Assembly (NCBI GenBank): GCA_030068145.1
Contig: JAPJBO010000739.1
Span: 1 to 64,000, forward strand
Source: Diplonema papillatum
Taxonomy: Eukaryota; Euglenozoa; Diplonemea; Diplonemida; Diplonemidae
DNA length: 64,000 bases
Direction of reading: 5' to 3'
Shown: positions 53,274-64,000 of the stretch, one piece after another
How positions within the stretch are numbered: position 1 is the stretch's first letter
Layout: every line of letters begins with the position of its first letter
Position numbers and translations under genes: made by a program
The notes under the pieces: generated by a model
Told to the model about the DNA's origin: nothing
Seen by the model: the letters and a program-made list of their open reading frames with translations, nothing else
The model's database searches: none

Positions 53274-53618
53274 GTGTACACAGCGCTGTACAACCGGCTC
53301 AGTCGAGCGATTCAGAGCGGTGATCTCGGCCACTTTACGAACATTTTTGGCGAGCGACCAAAGAATAGGCGCTGCAGTCCCCCGCAAAGCCTGCACACGG
53401 ATAAGGCAACGAGTACAGAGCAGCCGTCGCGCAGAAAAGCAGTAAAGCGACCCGCGTCGCAGGTGGCACAAAACGTAGGAGCCCGTGCGGCAGGGAGTGG
53501 AGACGAGGTGATGCAAGACGAAGGGGAAGCGCGAAGCCCCCAGCCCGGACGGACCAACAAGACGCAGGACCAGGCGACCAAAAGAAGGAAGGGGACGCGA
53601 CCCAGAGACCCGGGCTAA
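53274..53618 (+). CDS. Hypothetical basic frame, 114 codons
   Basis: No ATG opens it, so it would need an upstream exon. It reads YTALYNRLSRAIQSGDLGHF near the start, then a basic/acidic tail (QPGRTNKTQDQATKRRKGTR). The last third is homologous to the triplicate at 44.3-45.0 kb on the opposite strand. No family recognised. It may be a gene end that has been copied. Confidence 0.35.
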   Translation: MYTALYNRLSRAIQSGDLGHFTNIFGERPKNRRCSPPQSLHTDKATSTEQPSRRKAVKRPASQVAQNVGARAAGSGDEVMQDEGEARSPQPGRTNKTQDQATKRRKGTRPRDPG

Positions 53619-53634
53619 GTAGCTTGGAACTAGT

Positions 53635-53883
53635 GTGATGGACCTTTCTTCGGAGGGGCTCACGCACTCAAAGATCGACTTATACGCAAAGCCTGCACAG
53701 AAGCGTCCCGGCTGGCCACCAAAAGAACAGGCGCCGAAGTCCTCCGCAAAGGCTGCACCGAAGCACCTCGGCCGACCACCAAAAGGACCGGCACAGAAGC
53801 CCCCCGCAAACCCAGCACCGCGAGGCCGCCCACCGAATACTGAGAGCGCCCAAGCGGTCAAGGCGGCAGGTGCAGATAGGTAA
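53635..53883 (+). CDS. Hypothetical AT-hook-like protein, 82 aa
   Basis: Starts MMDLSSEGLTHSKIDLYAKP, a peptide that also occurs in the 44-kb units. Three roughly 20-residue units follow: KRPGWPPKE, KHLGRPPKG and PRGRPPN, each built on the GRP-P core of AT-hooks. This would suit binding in the minor groove of AT-rich DNA. It is short, in a duplicated region, and in a different frame from the preceding ORF, so it may be a terminal exon or a relic. Confidence 0.4.
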   Translation: MMDLSSEGLTHSKIDLYAKPAQKRPGWPPKEQAPKSSAKAAPKHLGRPPKGPAQKPPANPAPRGRPPNTESAQAVKAAGADR

Positions 53884-53979
53884 CAAGCGCCGGAAGCATG
53901 ACACGGTGCGCTCTAAGAGGTAGTCACGAAAGAGAACAGATGCAGAGTATCGCCACAGGTTCTTTGCATTCTAGATCAT

Positions 53980-54850
53980 GTCTTTGTCGTGGAGCAGCAA
54001 CAGCACGGTCGAGCCCAACCCCGAATTCCCGTTCAACGCCAAGAAGGCCGGACCGAATCCGTCCTACGACCTTCGACGAGGATTCCTCCCACTGGCATCT
54101 TCAGATGTATGTTCACCGACCTGGTGGTCACCCAGATCATTGGGCATGCGTGTGTATGCTGCAGGGAAAGGGAGTATCTCGATATTGCGAGTTTCTTCGC
54201 TGGTGTGCTGTCACATTCGCGATGGGGTTGTCCGTAAAACAGGATCTCTACTCGTACTGGTCCGTGGACCCTATCGAACAGGGCGCCTTCTTTTCTGAAA
54301 CCATGTCCAGGAAAAGGTAGCTCGGTATTTACAGGACACTGCACTTCACAGACTCCCTCAGTGGAAAGAAGGTTGAAGTATGGCTAAAGGAACACCCGGA
54401 CCGACTCATCAAGATAAGAGAAATTTTCCAGCTTGTGTCTCTCCAGTGGCGGGACGTCTATGCTCCGGTACCTAGCTTGATGAGCCGATCATCAAGTCAA
54501 CAACAAAGAGCGTGTCCGCTTGAAGCAATACATGCCCATGAAACGGCACCGATTCGGTTTGAAGTATTTTGTTCTGGCTGCAGACTGGCTACACTTTGGT
54601 ATTGTCAGCGTATACTGATAAGATTGCACAGATACTCACCCTGGCCCCGGGAACGTTGGTGAGCGTGAACTTCCTGCAGCTGCGGTTCTGTATGCATACT
54701 CAGAAAGGCACGCGGACAACTACTACACAAGCATGCTGACATTATAACACATTGGGATTCCATGCGGCCGGAACTGTCCGCAAAAATTGGAACGAGATCC
54801 CACTTTTTAGCAAGTCCCAGAAGAAGCGCGGCCGCCCATCCCAGGTATAA
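53980..54850 (+). mobile_element. Decayed piggyBac transposase
   Basis: Successive pieces in changing frames match the DDE_Tnp_1_7 family in order: FTDLVVTQIIGHA and FFAGVLSHSR; YWSVDPIEQGAFFSETMSRK; LHFTDS; LIKIREIFQLV; LDEPIIKS at the first catalytic Asp region; KQYMPMKRHRFGLKYFVLAA; and GFHAAGTVRKNWNEIPLFSK. At least two frame changes and internal stops interrupt it, and the 3' third with the cysteine-rich domain is absent. Terminal repeats and TTAA duplications were not found. Confidence 0.8.
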
Positions 54851-55044
54851 CGTTGCCGCCGAGTAGGGACGGTCATAAGCGAGAAGACGATAGCAGACTA
54901 GTGCCGCATCATGTCAACGTTTCGACTTCCAAGGGTGGCAACGGTAAGATATGCTTCGAAATCGCAAAATTCCAGCCCAGAATGCCAAAAAGAGCGAAGG
55001 CACTCCATAAAAATAAAAATGGGGAAAAAGTGGAAATTAACCTG

Positions 55045-55100
55045 TAGGTACTTGGTCGGAGTTGGGTTAACCTGTAGGTGCTTGGTCGGAGTTGGGTTAA
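55045..55100. repeat. 33-bp tandem duplication
   Basis: GCTTGGTCGGAGTTGGGTTA and its preceding CCTGTAGGT occur twice in a row, just outside the left arm of the next element. Confidence 0.85.
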
Positions 55101-56582
55101 TTCCCTTCGAGCCAGCAAAAACAAATTTAATTCCCTTACAGCCAGCAACAGCACTTTTTTTTTGGAATTGTCACATTTTCCGGACCCACTTTGGCAAATC
55201 TTCCAGATTTTGGCCATTTTTTGCCATTTTTGGCCGATTTGCCCATAGTTTGGCCTATTCGGCCTCTGTTGCCGGGTTTAGACTATGGCCAAGTGTTGGC
55301 CATTTTGCCGATGCCTCCAGTTTTTGCTCACAATTTGCAACGTGCATTTCCCTGACAACAGTTGAGGAAAACAATTTCCGACAGGAGTCGCCGTTGACAG
55401 GGACTGGTCCCCTAAAGCACTGATCACTCCACAGGAGCAATCAGTATTCTTACTTCATCAATTCCAGCACCATAATCAAACTCACTGTATAATCAAGGCG
55501 CTTCCTTTTGATTCAGAAAGGATTCATGTCCGCACGAACCCCCTACGGCACTGTAAAATGTAGGGACACCCTATTCCCATTGCATGTTCGCGTGTTTCAC
55601 AATAACCCGGTCGGTTCCTCCATCTGTACGGGCTTGCTTTTGCACGCATGTGTGTATCCTTTTTCAGGGTGTGCTTATCCCTTCCATCCATCCCTTTGCT
55701 TAGTTCGTGAGCCATGATTGTTTCGTCAAAGGCATGCATCCTGGCAGGTATCCCCTTTTTTTTTTGGGAGGACAAAGCGGGAAAGGGGGGGGTAATATTG
55801 CATCATCCTGCGTAAAGTCATCTGCACTACGATCAACAGAATTCGCTCTCTAAGTACGGAGTCAAGTCTCGTCTGTATACGCGATGCGGTTTACCGAAGC
55901 CATCGAGCGCCACGGCCAGGGATGGATACGTTTACTCGCTGATCGATGCTACGGCAGTACAGCAAACCCACTATGCAGCCTGAGTTCAGCCCCGCGCACC
56001 TAGCGCTCACAAGGCAACCCATGATCACTTCGGTGTGAGGGATCAGTCCTGACCGAGCCTGATGTCTGCCGGGCGCCTGCTCCGTTGCGGTGTTTGCTTT
56101 TCTGACCAAAGCGATCCAATCACGACTTTTGGAAACGTAGCTTACTCTTGAGACTGGTGTGGAGGGCCATCGTTACCTGACAAAACCCACTCATGCAGCC
56201 TGAGTTCAGCCCCGCGCATCTAGCGCTCACAAGGCAACCCGTGATCACTTCGGTGTGAGGGATCAGTCCTGACCGAGCCTAATGCCTGCCGGGCGCCTGC
56301 TCCGTTGCGGTGTTTTGAAAACTAGGTAATTTTGTGCTCAGCGGTCCTACGAATCATGTTCCACGTCCTGTGATTCGTACTTTCAAACTTAATGTCATGA
56401 ATCATGTTCTACCTCCTGTGATTCGTGTGACTTTTAACAATCTTGTCATTTCGCCCCCACTTCTTCCTACAGCAGGACAGGTCCTGCTCTGTGGGCAACC
56501 AATGTTTTCCCACTGAAGGGAATTAAATTTGTTTTTGCTGGCTGTTAGGGAATTAAATTTGTTTTGCTGGCTCGAAGGGAAA
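55101..56582. mobile_element. Inverted-repeat element, about 1.5 kb
   Basis: Left arm 55101-55150 starts TTCCCTTCGAGCCAGCAAAA, and the right arm ends in its complement at 56582; the arms agree over about 50 bp including CAAATTTAATTCCCT and CAGCCAGCAA. The left flank is TTAA but the right is not, so no target duplication is clear. The interior has no recognised gene and includes the 130-bp duplication listed next. Confidence 0.65.
55960..56320. repeat. Direct duplication of about 130 bp
   Basis: 55972-56095 and 56196-56316 share GCCTGAGTTCAGCCCCGCGC, GATCACTTCGGTGTGAGGGA and CGCCTGCTCCGTTGCGGTGT, with only a few differences. Confidence 0.92.
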
Positions 56583-56584
56583 TA

Positions 56585-57190
56585 CTCCTAGAAATTATTA
56601 CCAGGCCGAATAAATGCTTATTACTAGTGCACCAGTAAATTTACAAGTGCTCTTGTAAAATTTACAAGTGCACCGTGTTGAAGACATGGGGAGTTCGCAT
56701 GGCGAACCCGAACGGTATGGTAGATCTCAGGTTCGGCTTCGGCCACCGCAAGACCGGACAGGGTGAGGCGTGGGGGCCAGACCAGCAACCCAGCCATAAC
56801 CTAGCCATGACATGGACACGCCGTCAAGACTTGAGCGGCTGTCTGCCTTGGCACTCCAGAGGTTTCGCACTCGGGGCATTTTCGCTTTTTGCAGCAGCCA
56901 GGAACCACAGAACACGTCCTGACGGCCGACTACGCGGCTCACCTGCAGAGTTTTTCAGAACCCGCTGGGCTAGAAGCCATCTACGGCAGAGAGCTGTCTC
57001 TCTCAACCCTCGCGGCGCAACAAAGACGGAAGACAAGGCAGTAGAGTGGGCAAACTGGCTGAGAAAAGAACTAAGCACCCGGCAAGAGAGCGAACGGTGC
57101 GGTCGACGATATACGTCGTTCTGATGTATGGAGGCGTTGTTTCTTGGAGCCGAACTTTTGGTACAAATCGTTGTGGGTTCACTAGCTGAA
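56585..57190. other. Non-genic stretch
   Basis: A plus-strand frame of 149 codons (56675-57124) exists but has no recognisable motif. Short direct repeats of TTTACAAGTGC lie at 56640-56665. Confidence 0.35.
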
Positions 57191-57194
57191 AGGG

Positions 57195-57350
57195 CCTTAT
57201 GGACAGTAGAGTTTTGCAAAATACCCTTGTATGGACAGAAGATTCTGAATATGTACCCTTGTATGGACACACACATTCTCAGAAGTGACCTCGTATGGAC
57301 TTATATGGACGGAAGATGTTCGAAAATACCTTGTATGGAGAACTTGTTGA
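57195..57350. repeat. Short irregular tandem repeat around CTTGTATGGA
   Basis: Five to six copies of (C/T)(T/C)(T/C)GTATGGAC at 30-45 bp spacing, several followed by AGAAGAT-C-GAA. Confidence 0.7.
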
Positions 57351-57726
57351 ACTCGTTCGTGAGTTGGGTAGTTCAGCTTTACGTTGCAAATATCTTTCAA
57401 TTATTTGGCGAGGTCTTCTTTCAGAGAAGATATTTCGCTTTGCTGTCAGTTTTCTCACGTCCGCTCGGGGAGATGAGGCACGCGGTCAGAACTTTCTGTT
57501 CCGCTGCGTGGCTCTTTGGGACAAATGATGGCAAGAGGCGCATCAGTGTTTAGCCAGATCCTCCACTGGTAGCTCTAGAGAGACCCATGTGGTAGATCGG
57601 TAGAAAGAAATGCGTAGGAATATTCTTTTAGTGTAGGCGGGGGGGTTTAACTTTTTTTGGCCCACCGTGTGCAGGGAAGTAGCTTGAGCTCTGAGCCCCA
57701 CGTATAATCCTACCAAATGTTGTACG

Positions 57727-57770
57727 TTTTCAGGTTGTGCACGATTTGGAGGGTCACGCTAACACCCTGC
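57727..57770 (+). repeat. Exon-like duplicated block, copy a
   Basis: TTTTCAGGTTGTGCACGATT and the following GGAGGGTCACGCTAACACCC match 59404-59446. The match begins at a splice-acceptor-like TTTTCAG and would encode VHDLEGHANTL, then diverges. Confidence 0.55.
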
Positions 57771-57843
57771 CTGTGACGGGCGGCACACACGGTCAGAGAA
57801 GTAGCTTCATATACCCGATGTTAACCCCATACAACATCCTGTA

Positions 57844-57875
57844 GTAGTAGTAGTAGTAGTAGTAGTAGTATGTGT
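57844..57875. repeat. (TAG)n trinucleotide microsatellite
   Basis: About ten TAG/GTA units. Confidence 0.97.
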
Positions 57876-57879
57876 CATC

Positions 57880-58450
57880 CTAATCCGGGAACAAGTCAGG
57901 GAGAAGAACGGAGCAATCTTTACAAACGAACGAGTGACATAAGGTGGCCGCTTGAGCGGCGCCTTATTGCTGCTTGGATACCTGCAGCGCTGACCCGTTA
58001 GCTTGAAAAATTTCCGCGCCTGCGGCGCTGGTATTGGCTTGTGTAATGTCGTGTTGCCACCACAGCTGTCCGCTCTGCTGTCGCAGATAACCCCCAGGTG
58101 ACACTCGCCTTCTTGGCTTTTTTGCTTCCCGAAGGCCAGTCTCTGTGGTGGACAGGACTACAAAACGGCAAGCAATTCTTGCTGTGTGGCACTACCTTCC
58201 ATGAGCAACACCCTCCTGCACGTGCCGCATTTCGTCCGAACACCCCACGCCCTCAACACAGCGTCGGTCTGAGCTCCACACGCACCAAGTGCCACGAGGA
58301 CCCTGAAAAGTGCTCTTATCCATTTTTTGGGGGGAAGCTATGTTGGACACTTTTTATCTTGGTCAAACTGGGTCCAACTGCTGGGGCCTAGCTAAAGTCT
58401 CATCATCAGGGGGGGACAGTCATAAACACGTCACCAAGAAACATACCCAA
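57880..58450. other. Non-genic stretch
   Basis: No gene recognised. 58325-58350 (GGGGGGAAGCTATGTTGG) is the complement of text near 59358-59376. Confidence 0.4.
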
Positions 58451-58454
58451 AAAA

Positions 58455-58760
58455 TACTCGACGTAGCTGCTTCGACTCCGAATGGAAGGGGGGAAATATA
58501 GAGGTAAGGGGCAAATACAATACAAACACAATCTGATTTGTTCTTCGCTTACACCACCGTGTGTTGTTTTCTCACTCAGGACTTTTGACCTGTTGTGTTT
58601 GTGTGATTTGTCGTGTAGGGGTAGACCCGCATGACCTCACGTCCGTTCAACACGTGGTTCGGTAGTTACAGCACTTTGGATCCCTTCTGTTCTTTGTCGG
58701 GCAGCATCGTCGAGCATTTCCTTTCAAGCTGGCGCTTATGTAAAAAAAAAAAAAAAAAAA
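58455..58760 (+). mobile_element. Retroposon copy R4 with 3' poly(A), second copy
   Basis: Matches 50108-50406 in the same orientation with very few differences and ends in a longer A tract. B-box-like GCTTCGACTCC at 58469. The near identity implies recent copying or gene conversion. Confidence 0.7.
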
Positions 58761-59178
58761 ATTGCCGCTGCGCGGGGCCTGTGAGTCGACAATAATAAGC
58801 CAAGGCCGTTCTTATACAAGACGAGGTGATGCACAGTGATCCACGCTAGTGCGGTGTGCACAGTGACACGATAGCGCATGGTGGTGCATAGTGGAGGACA
58901 GTGGTGGCACTAATTTTCGGGCCCTCAGCGACTTTGCAGGGCTGGCTGGGGTGGCTGGACAGGCTGGACCACCACTGGGGGGGGGGTCGACAAACACGTG
59001 CTCGGCACCCCGGTGCAAAAGACGGGTACCCGTCCATCTACATGGACTATTGCTCCAGGCCGAAATCCCCTTATAAATCCCTGAACATACCCAAAAAATA
59101 AAAAAAATAAAAATTGCCGCTGCGCGGGGCCTGTGAGTCGACAAAAATAAGCCAAAGCCGTTCTTATACAAGACGAGG
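58759..59178. repeat. 70-bp direct repeats about 347 bp apart
   Basis: 58759-58825 and 59109-59178 share TTGCCGCTGCGCGGGGCCTG, GTGAGTCGACAA and CCGTTCTTATACAAGACGAG, each preceded by an A-rich run. The block between them has no recognised gene. This could be a small element with terminal direct repeats or a tandem duplication. Confidence 0.65.
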
Positions 59179-59356
59179 ACGCGATCTGAAACACGGGGGT
59201 CCTCGGTGAAGCGCGCCCGGTGCAGTCAGCCGGACCCACTGCACCGAGATGGGCACGGTGCAACAGTGAAAGAGAGGCTTTTCTTCCGCGCAAACTGCGC
59301 TTTTTCTGAAGAGCTTCTAGCCGAACCCATGTTTTTACATTTCTTCGAGACAAAAA

Positions 59357-59659
59357 GTGCCCAACATAGCTTCCCCCCCAGAAAATGGCTATCCCTCACA
59401 TTATTTTCAGATTGTACACGATTTGGAGGGTCACGCTAACACCCTGGCGGACATGCAGGCTACTTTGTTTCTCTGGACGGATTGGAGCGGCAAACCTGCC
59501 GTTCGGATTATTATTAGTCTTCAAAGAAACAAGCTTGTTTTCCTACAAAAAAAAAACCCCCGCCTACCCTTACTTGTTTGTCGACAACATATTGTGGTTG
59601 AGGTGGCTTATTCAGATGTGGATCTAAAGCCGCCCACGTCAAATTTTGTTGAGCATTGA
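59357..59659 (+). CDS. Hypothetical frame with exon-like core, 100 aa
   Basis: Contains VHDLEGHANTLADMQATLFL and WTDWSGKPAVRIIISLQRNK after an acceptor-like TTTTCAG. The core is duplicated in part at 57.73 kb. The 3' part overlaps dispersed repeat R5. No family recognised. Confidence 0.25.
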   Translation: MPNIASPPENGYPSHYFQIVHDLEGHANTLADMQATLFLWTDWSGKPAVRIIISLQRNKLVFLQKKNPRLPLLVCRQHIVVEVAYSDVDLKPPTSNFVEH

Positions 59660-59870
59660 GTTCTTTTAAGTACATGAACCACACGGATTAACATGCACTG
59701 CCTTGAAAGTCAGGTTCTCGGATGACGTCGTCACCTGCCATTGCGTCGTCAAGGTCGAGTACTTGTGGCGCCAGGGGCGCTGGGCTTTCTTGCGGTTCTG
59801 GAGATTGCGTGGGGGGGCACAGATGCGGTCAGGTTTGTTAAGCAGCGGCTGCCAAAACTTGTCGTAAACT
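59575..59870 (+). repeat. Dispersed repeat R5, copy b with internal extra sequence
   Basis: Matches 51737-51905, interrupted after AACATGCACTG by about 150 bp and resuming at GTTAAGCAGCGGCTGCC. Confidence 0.78.
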
Positions 59871-59879
59871 CTATTTGAT

Positions 59880-60715
59880 GCAAAGGAGAAGGTTGGAAGT
59901 AATTGGGAAGTCTACACGATAGAAAAGTCGGACGGCTGAACGGTCGGGACGAGCAACGGTCGTTGCGTGTGGCTGGAGAGACTGGCGTTGCGTGAGCTCA
60001 ACTACAGGTAGCTGCGGGGCCTCAGGCCGAAAGTATCAACACTTGCGCTAGACGACAGCACATTCGCAAAAGAGATGTGAACTTCCTCGACGGCATTGAT
60101 CGAGTCGCTATGTTTACGGATAAATTTTTGAACAGGCTCAAGCCGGCTGGAGGTCATTGAAACTGGTAGACACGGCATGCACACACGCAACATCGGCGAC
60201 GTCCGTCAGACTTGTTGTTGGTTGCTGTAATTGGGGAGGGAGTTCGCTTGTGGGAAATATGCAACACTTCAGGGAACACGCAGGTTGTCGAGAAGTTTCC
60301 CGCACGGGCTACGTAGGGTACAGAAGTCTGTCCATCCTCTCTGTTAGGCCTCGCTGTACCGTGATAGACAGCTCCGCAATTCTACGAAGCATCCTATGAA
60401 GAGCTAAGTTCGCTGGTACAAAAAAAAGTTCGGGAGAGTTAAGCTCGATTCCTGTATACTTCTCTTGATACTGCGCTGATCTCTATTGGACTGACTGTTG
60501 ATCGACTGAAGTGACTGTCAAAGCTATTTATTCGTCTGTTTTCTTGCACTCGAGTTTTTCAAATCGCCACGAGAGCCCGTAGGGCTAGTGGCAACTGGAA
60601 AACTTCGAGGCAAGAAGATCCTGATACTACGCGGGGCGGGGGATTGCAAGAACGTGCGGGGAATACGCAGAGGAGAGGTAGATTTGGTGTTCGTCATTTC
60701 CACCTGCTTTAAAAG
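59880..60715. other. Non-genic stretch
   Basis: No gene recognised. GGATTGCAAGAACGTGC (60642-60658) recurs at 29035 beside a foldback element. Confidence 0.4.
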
Positions 60716-60721
60716 AAAGGG

Positions 60722-60935
60722 AGTGTTCAGTTAGACGTTTCTTGGTTTGGTACCCCTAAGGAAATAAACGAATTGTGTGTGTTCAGTTCGACGTTTCTTG
60801 GTTTGGTACCCCTAAGGAAATAAACGAATTGTGCTTCTTGGTTTGGTACCCCTAAGGAAATAAACGAATTGTGTGTGTTCAGTTCGACGTTTCTTGGTTT
60901 GGTACCCCTAAGGAAATAAACGAATTGTGTTAGTC
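60722..60935. repeat. Tandem repeat of about 56 bp, 3 full and 1 partial copies
   Basis: TTCTTGGTTTGGTACCCCTA and AGGAAATAAACGAATTGTG recur four times; the third copy lacks its first part. Confidence 0.95.
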
Positions 60936-60988
60936 CCCTAAGGACTTTTTCTCTTCCCCTTATATCCACCCCAAACAAATTTGTGCCC

Positions 60989-61805
<817 letters not shown>

Positions 61806-61811
61806 TAGACC

Positions 61812-61922
61812 TGAAAAAATTCGACCAAAATTTTGGACCCAAAATTTCGACCAAAAATTTGGACCAAAAATCTCGACCAAAAAATTCGACCCCAAAAAAT
61901 TCGACCAAATTTTTTGACTCAG
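61812..61922. repeat. Irregular short repeat TTCGACCAAAAA
   Basis: About eight variants of (T/C)TCGACC or TTGGACC followed by A runs, at 10-20 bp spacing. Confidence 0.8.
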
Positions 61923-61929
61923 TCCAGCC

Positions 61930-63450
61930 CCTTCCATTCGTTTTTGGTGTTTCCTTGTCTGTAGGCATAAAGCTGGCTTCAATGTCCCACCCGAGACGTC
62001 TCAAGACGTTCTGGGTGCCTCAGAGCGACTGATTCGCACCGTTTCACAACTTGCAGTGAGGCGCAAGCTGGCCACCGCGGCCACACTCGATCCCCGATCG
62101 GGTGCCTCAAGCAAGTACTCAAGAGAACACCACATCAGAGCCAGTGGTAGGTAAGGTGCCTGGCTGCACCGTCTGACCGTGCCACGCTGACGTTCGCGGT
62201 GACGGTACTGTAGTAGCTGGCCAGATGCTACAGCCGAGAGTCAGGCGAGACATGATCTCATCAGACTCATGATCCGTTTCTTGGCCTGACATACCAGTGA
62301 CCACGGTCATTCTCCACTGTCCACGGCATCCTTGTTGAGGCTGTGTCACACTGTGACTGGCAGTGACCGGACAGTGTCACTGTGACTGTGGCTGACTCAC
62401 AGCCGCGTGCCACTGAGCCAGTAGTCCCGGTCCTGCTGTTGTTCCTTGCTGCTCCATTGTCCAGCCTCTCCACGCCAGGCACTCGGAGTTTCACTGACGC
62501 AGTGAAGCCTGCAGTGAAGGAAGCTGTACCGTCGTGCAGGCGGTGTGTGTGCAACCAGTTGCGGTGCAGGCTGTGGAAGGTCCTTGCGTTCAGTTCGCGC
62601 TTCCTGTGGGCACACTGACAGTTGATGACTTCAGGAAGGAATCAGCCATTCTTGCGTGAGCTGCAGATTCCGTCTGCCGGCAACAGTGCCCGACTGTGTC
62701 GCCACCTTGGGTTGTTAGCCCACCGTCCTCCGCGGTTCTGGCCCATCTGTCTTCTGTAATCTGGGTACAGTTCCGAGTTTGGTTTCCTATCCGGGCGATG
62801 GTTCGGTTTCGGGTTGAATTGCCGGTTCCGACCTCGATTTCCTATTGGGCACTGGTTCGGTTTCGAGTTTGGCTCGCCGTGGGCGTCAGCTCGCGACACG
62901 TGATGTCCGTGGAGCATGGCAGTGCACTCAAATGCCACATTTCGCTGTTGTTCCTGTCTGAGCACTCAAACTTTGAGTCAAAGCGCACGCGCCCCGCTCT
63001 CCTCCTTCGTTCGCTGCGAGTCCGCAAGAGACTGACACGTGGTCAACGTTTTCGCTTGTCCAGCTATGCTGCGAGTCAGCACGACTGACAACGCGGGATG
63101 AAGTCCATCAACCGAGAGCTGACTCAAGGTCAGGGTTTGAACAAGGCCACCTGGCAGGGGTGCACAGGCCCGTGACAGGGGCTGTGCACACATGCACGTG
63201 GCAATAGCAACAGCAATAGCAACAGGAGTCCAGCGTCGGGACCCGGCTGGACTAAAATAGCTATTTATTACTCATTCTAGCGGCTTCGGTTTAGCTCTCG
63301 TCGTTCCTTTCTATTTTCCATCACATTTGCAGTCCAGCTGACATCAAGCCGACTAATGTCGACTAAATCAGTTCCACTTGTTTTGGCGTTCATTTTCTCA
63401 ATTTTCTTGTTTGCGGAACTCCGGTTTTGCCATCCTGAAGCCCCATTAGT
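61930..63450. other. Non-genic stretch
   Basis: No gene recognised over about 1.5 kb. 62778-62815 and 62844-62880 form a short duplication (TGGTTCGGTTTCG). 62340-62395 is rich in CAGTG/CACTG repeats (TGTCACACTGTGACTGGCAG). 63205-63225 has AGCAACAGCAATAGCAAC. Confidence 0.4.
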
Positions 63451-63454
63451 GCAC

Positions 63455-63535
63455 TGTGCATAATGGGGTCTGGGAGTGGCATAATGAGGTCTGGGAGTGG
63501 CATAATGAGGTCTGGGAGTGGCATATTGGGAGTGA
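63455..63535. repeat. 23-bp tandem repeat, 3-4 copies
   Basis: GGTCTGGGAGTGGCATAATG recurs every 23 bp, with a degraded last copy. Confidence 0.93.
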
Positions 63536-63721
63536 CAAAAATGAGGTGCGATGCACATAAAGTTCTTTTTTTCGCCGTTTTTCGCCGTTTTTCGCCCCAA
63601 AAAAAAAAAACCCCCCCGTAGGTATCCGGATGGTCGAGCCAACCAACCTTGGGTTTCAAGAAGAGCCATCGGGGGTTCAATCCCGTCTTCGGCAAGTTTT
63701 CCAGCATTTTCCTCGATTCAA

Positions 63722-63835
63722 ATTTGTCAAAACAAATTTGTGCCCTTATATCCCAGTTTGGGATATAAGGGCACAAAATTTGTTTGAAGTGGGATATAAG
63801 GGCACAAATTTGTTTTGAGTGGGATATAAGGGCAT
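63722..63835. repeat. Inverted and direct GGGATATAAGGGCAC repeats
   Basis: GTGCCCTTATATCCCA and TGGGATATAAGGGCAC form a 16-bp perfect stem around GTT, extended by AAATTTG arms. Two further direct copies follow at about 63793 and 63820. The same motif stands at 53166 and, cut by a TG array, at 60958-60990. Confidence 0.9.
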
Positions 63836-64000
63836 TACACCAAAAGGGAAACTAGAGTTTTCGCTCCGGCGTCAGTCTTTTTTCCTGTCATCTGGTGCCC
63901 TTTGGCCTGTCTAGTCCGTTGATACTTGGTTGGTTGGAGCTATCAGCGAAGGGGGAATTAGGAAATGATACACCGCCTTCCTCTGATTTTATTGTGTTCC
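63836..64000. other. Right-edge stretch
   Basis: AAAGGGAAACTAGAGTTTTC at 63844 also occurs at 27473. Nothing else recognised before the window ends. Confidence 0.4.

Noticed and set aside
63624-63696. Possible tRNA gene: A-box-like TGGTCGAGCCA and B-box GGTTCAATCCC at correct spacing
   Set aside because: Acceptor and T-arm stems do not pair well. At most a decayed tRNA or SINE head.

Overview
The window is eukaryotic nuclear DNA. It has GT-AG introns with matching phases, a split SRAP/HMCES gene, a split TBC (Rab-GAP) gene, long microsatellites, and many DNA-transposon remnants. Most of the space is repeats and gene fragments, and only a handful of genes look intact. Several genes have one very long exon, and coding sequence is GC-rich beside AT-richer repeats. 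This suits a large, repeat-rich genome of a protist or alga. I cannot name the lineage from sequence alone.

Layout. 1-4.5 kb: a 102-bp minisatellite cut by the window edge. 4.7-10.8 kb (+): one uninterrupted 2043-codon gene joining a ubiquitin-specific protease (USP) domain, a second Cys/His domain, a zinc finger and a complete hAT-type transposase core. 13.3-14.4 kb (-): a second, N-terminally incomplete USP domain followed by two C2HC zinc fingers. 15.4-15.75 kb: a 41-bp array. 16.75-17.7 kb (-): a secreted CYTH-like protein with a partial duplicate upstream. 19.5-23.6 kb (-): a 1362-codon low-complexity ORF ending in a membrane anchor, with a 64-bp minisatellite over its start. 24-33 kb: no gene recognised; MITEs with target-site duplications, foldbacks, dispersed repeats and an 11-bp satellite. 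33.2-38.3 kb (-): a two-exon TBC GAP gene flanked by broken copies of its own 3' and 5' ends. 38.5-40 kb: CA microsatellites in a recurring cassette. 40.2-52.6 kb (-): an HMCES-type gene with very large introns full of transposons, and two competing terminal exons. 53.2-54.9 kb (+): a possible AT-hook ORF and a decayed piggyBac transposase. 55-64 kb: inverted-repeat elements, retroposon copies and TG arrays; no intact gene recognised.

How the parts relate. The clearest theme is ubiquitin-cleaving domains attached to mobile-element-type proteins, seen twice within 10 kb. The second is repeated duplication of gene ends: the TBC tail and head, the CYTH exon, and the HMCES last exon are each copied next to their parent. 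HMCES is a guardian of abasic sites in DNA. Its tail here carries tandemly amplified acidic motifs resembling SUMO-interacting motifs. Several repeats carry their own mobility evidence, best seen in two MITEs with perfect 5-bp target-site duplications.
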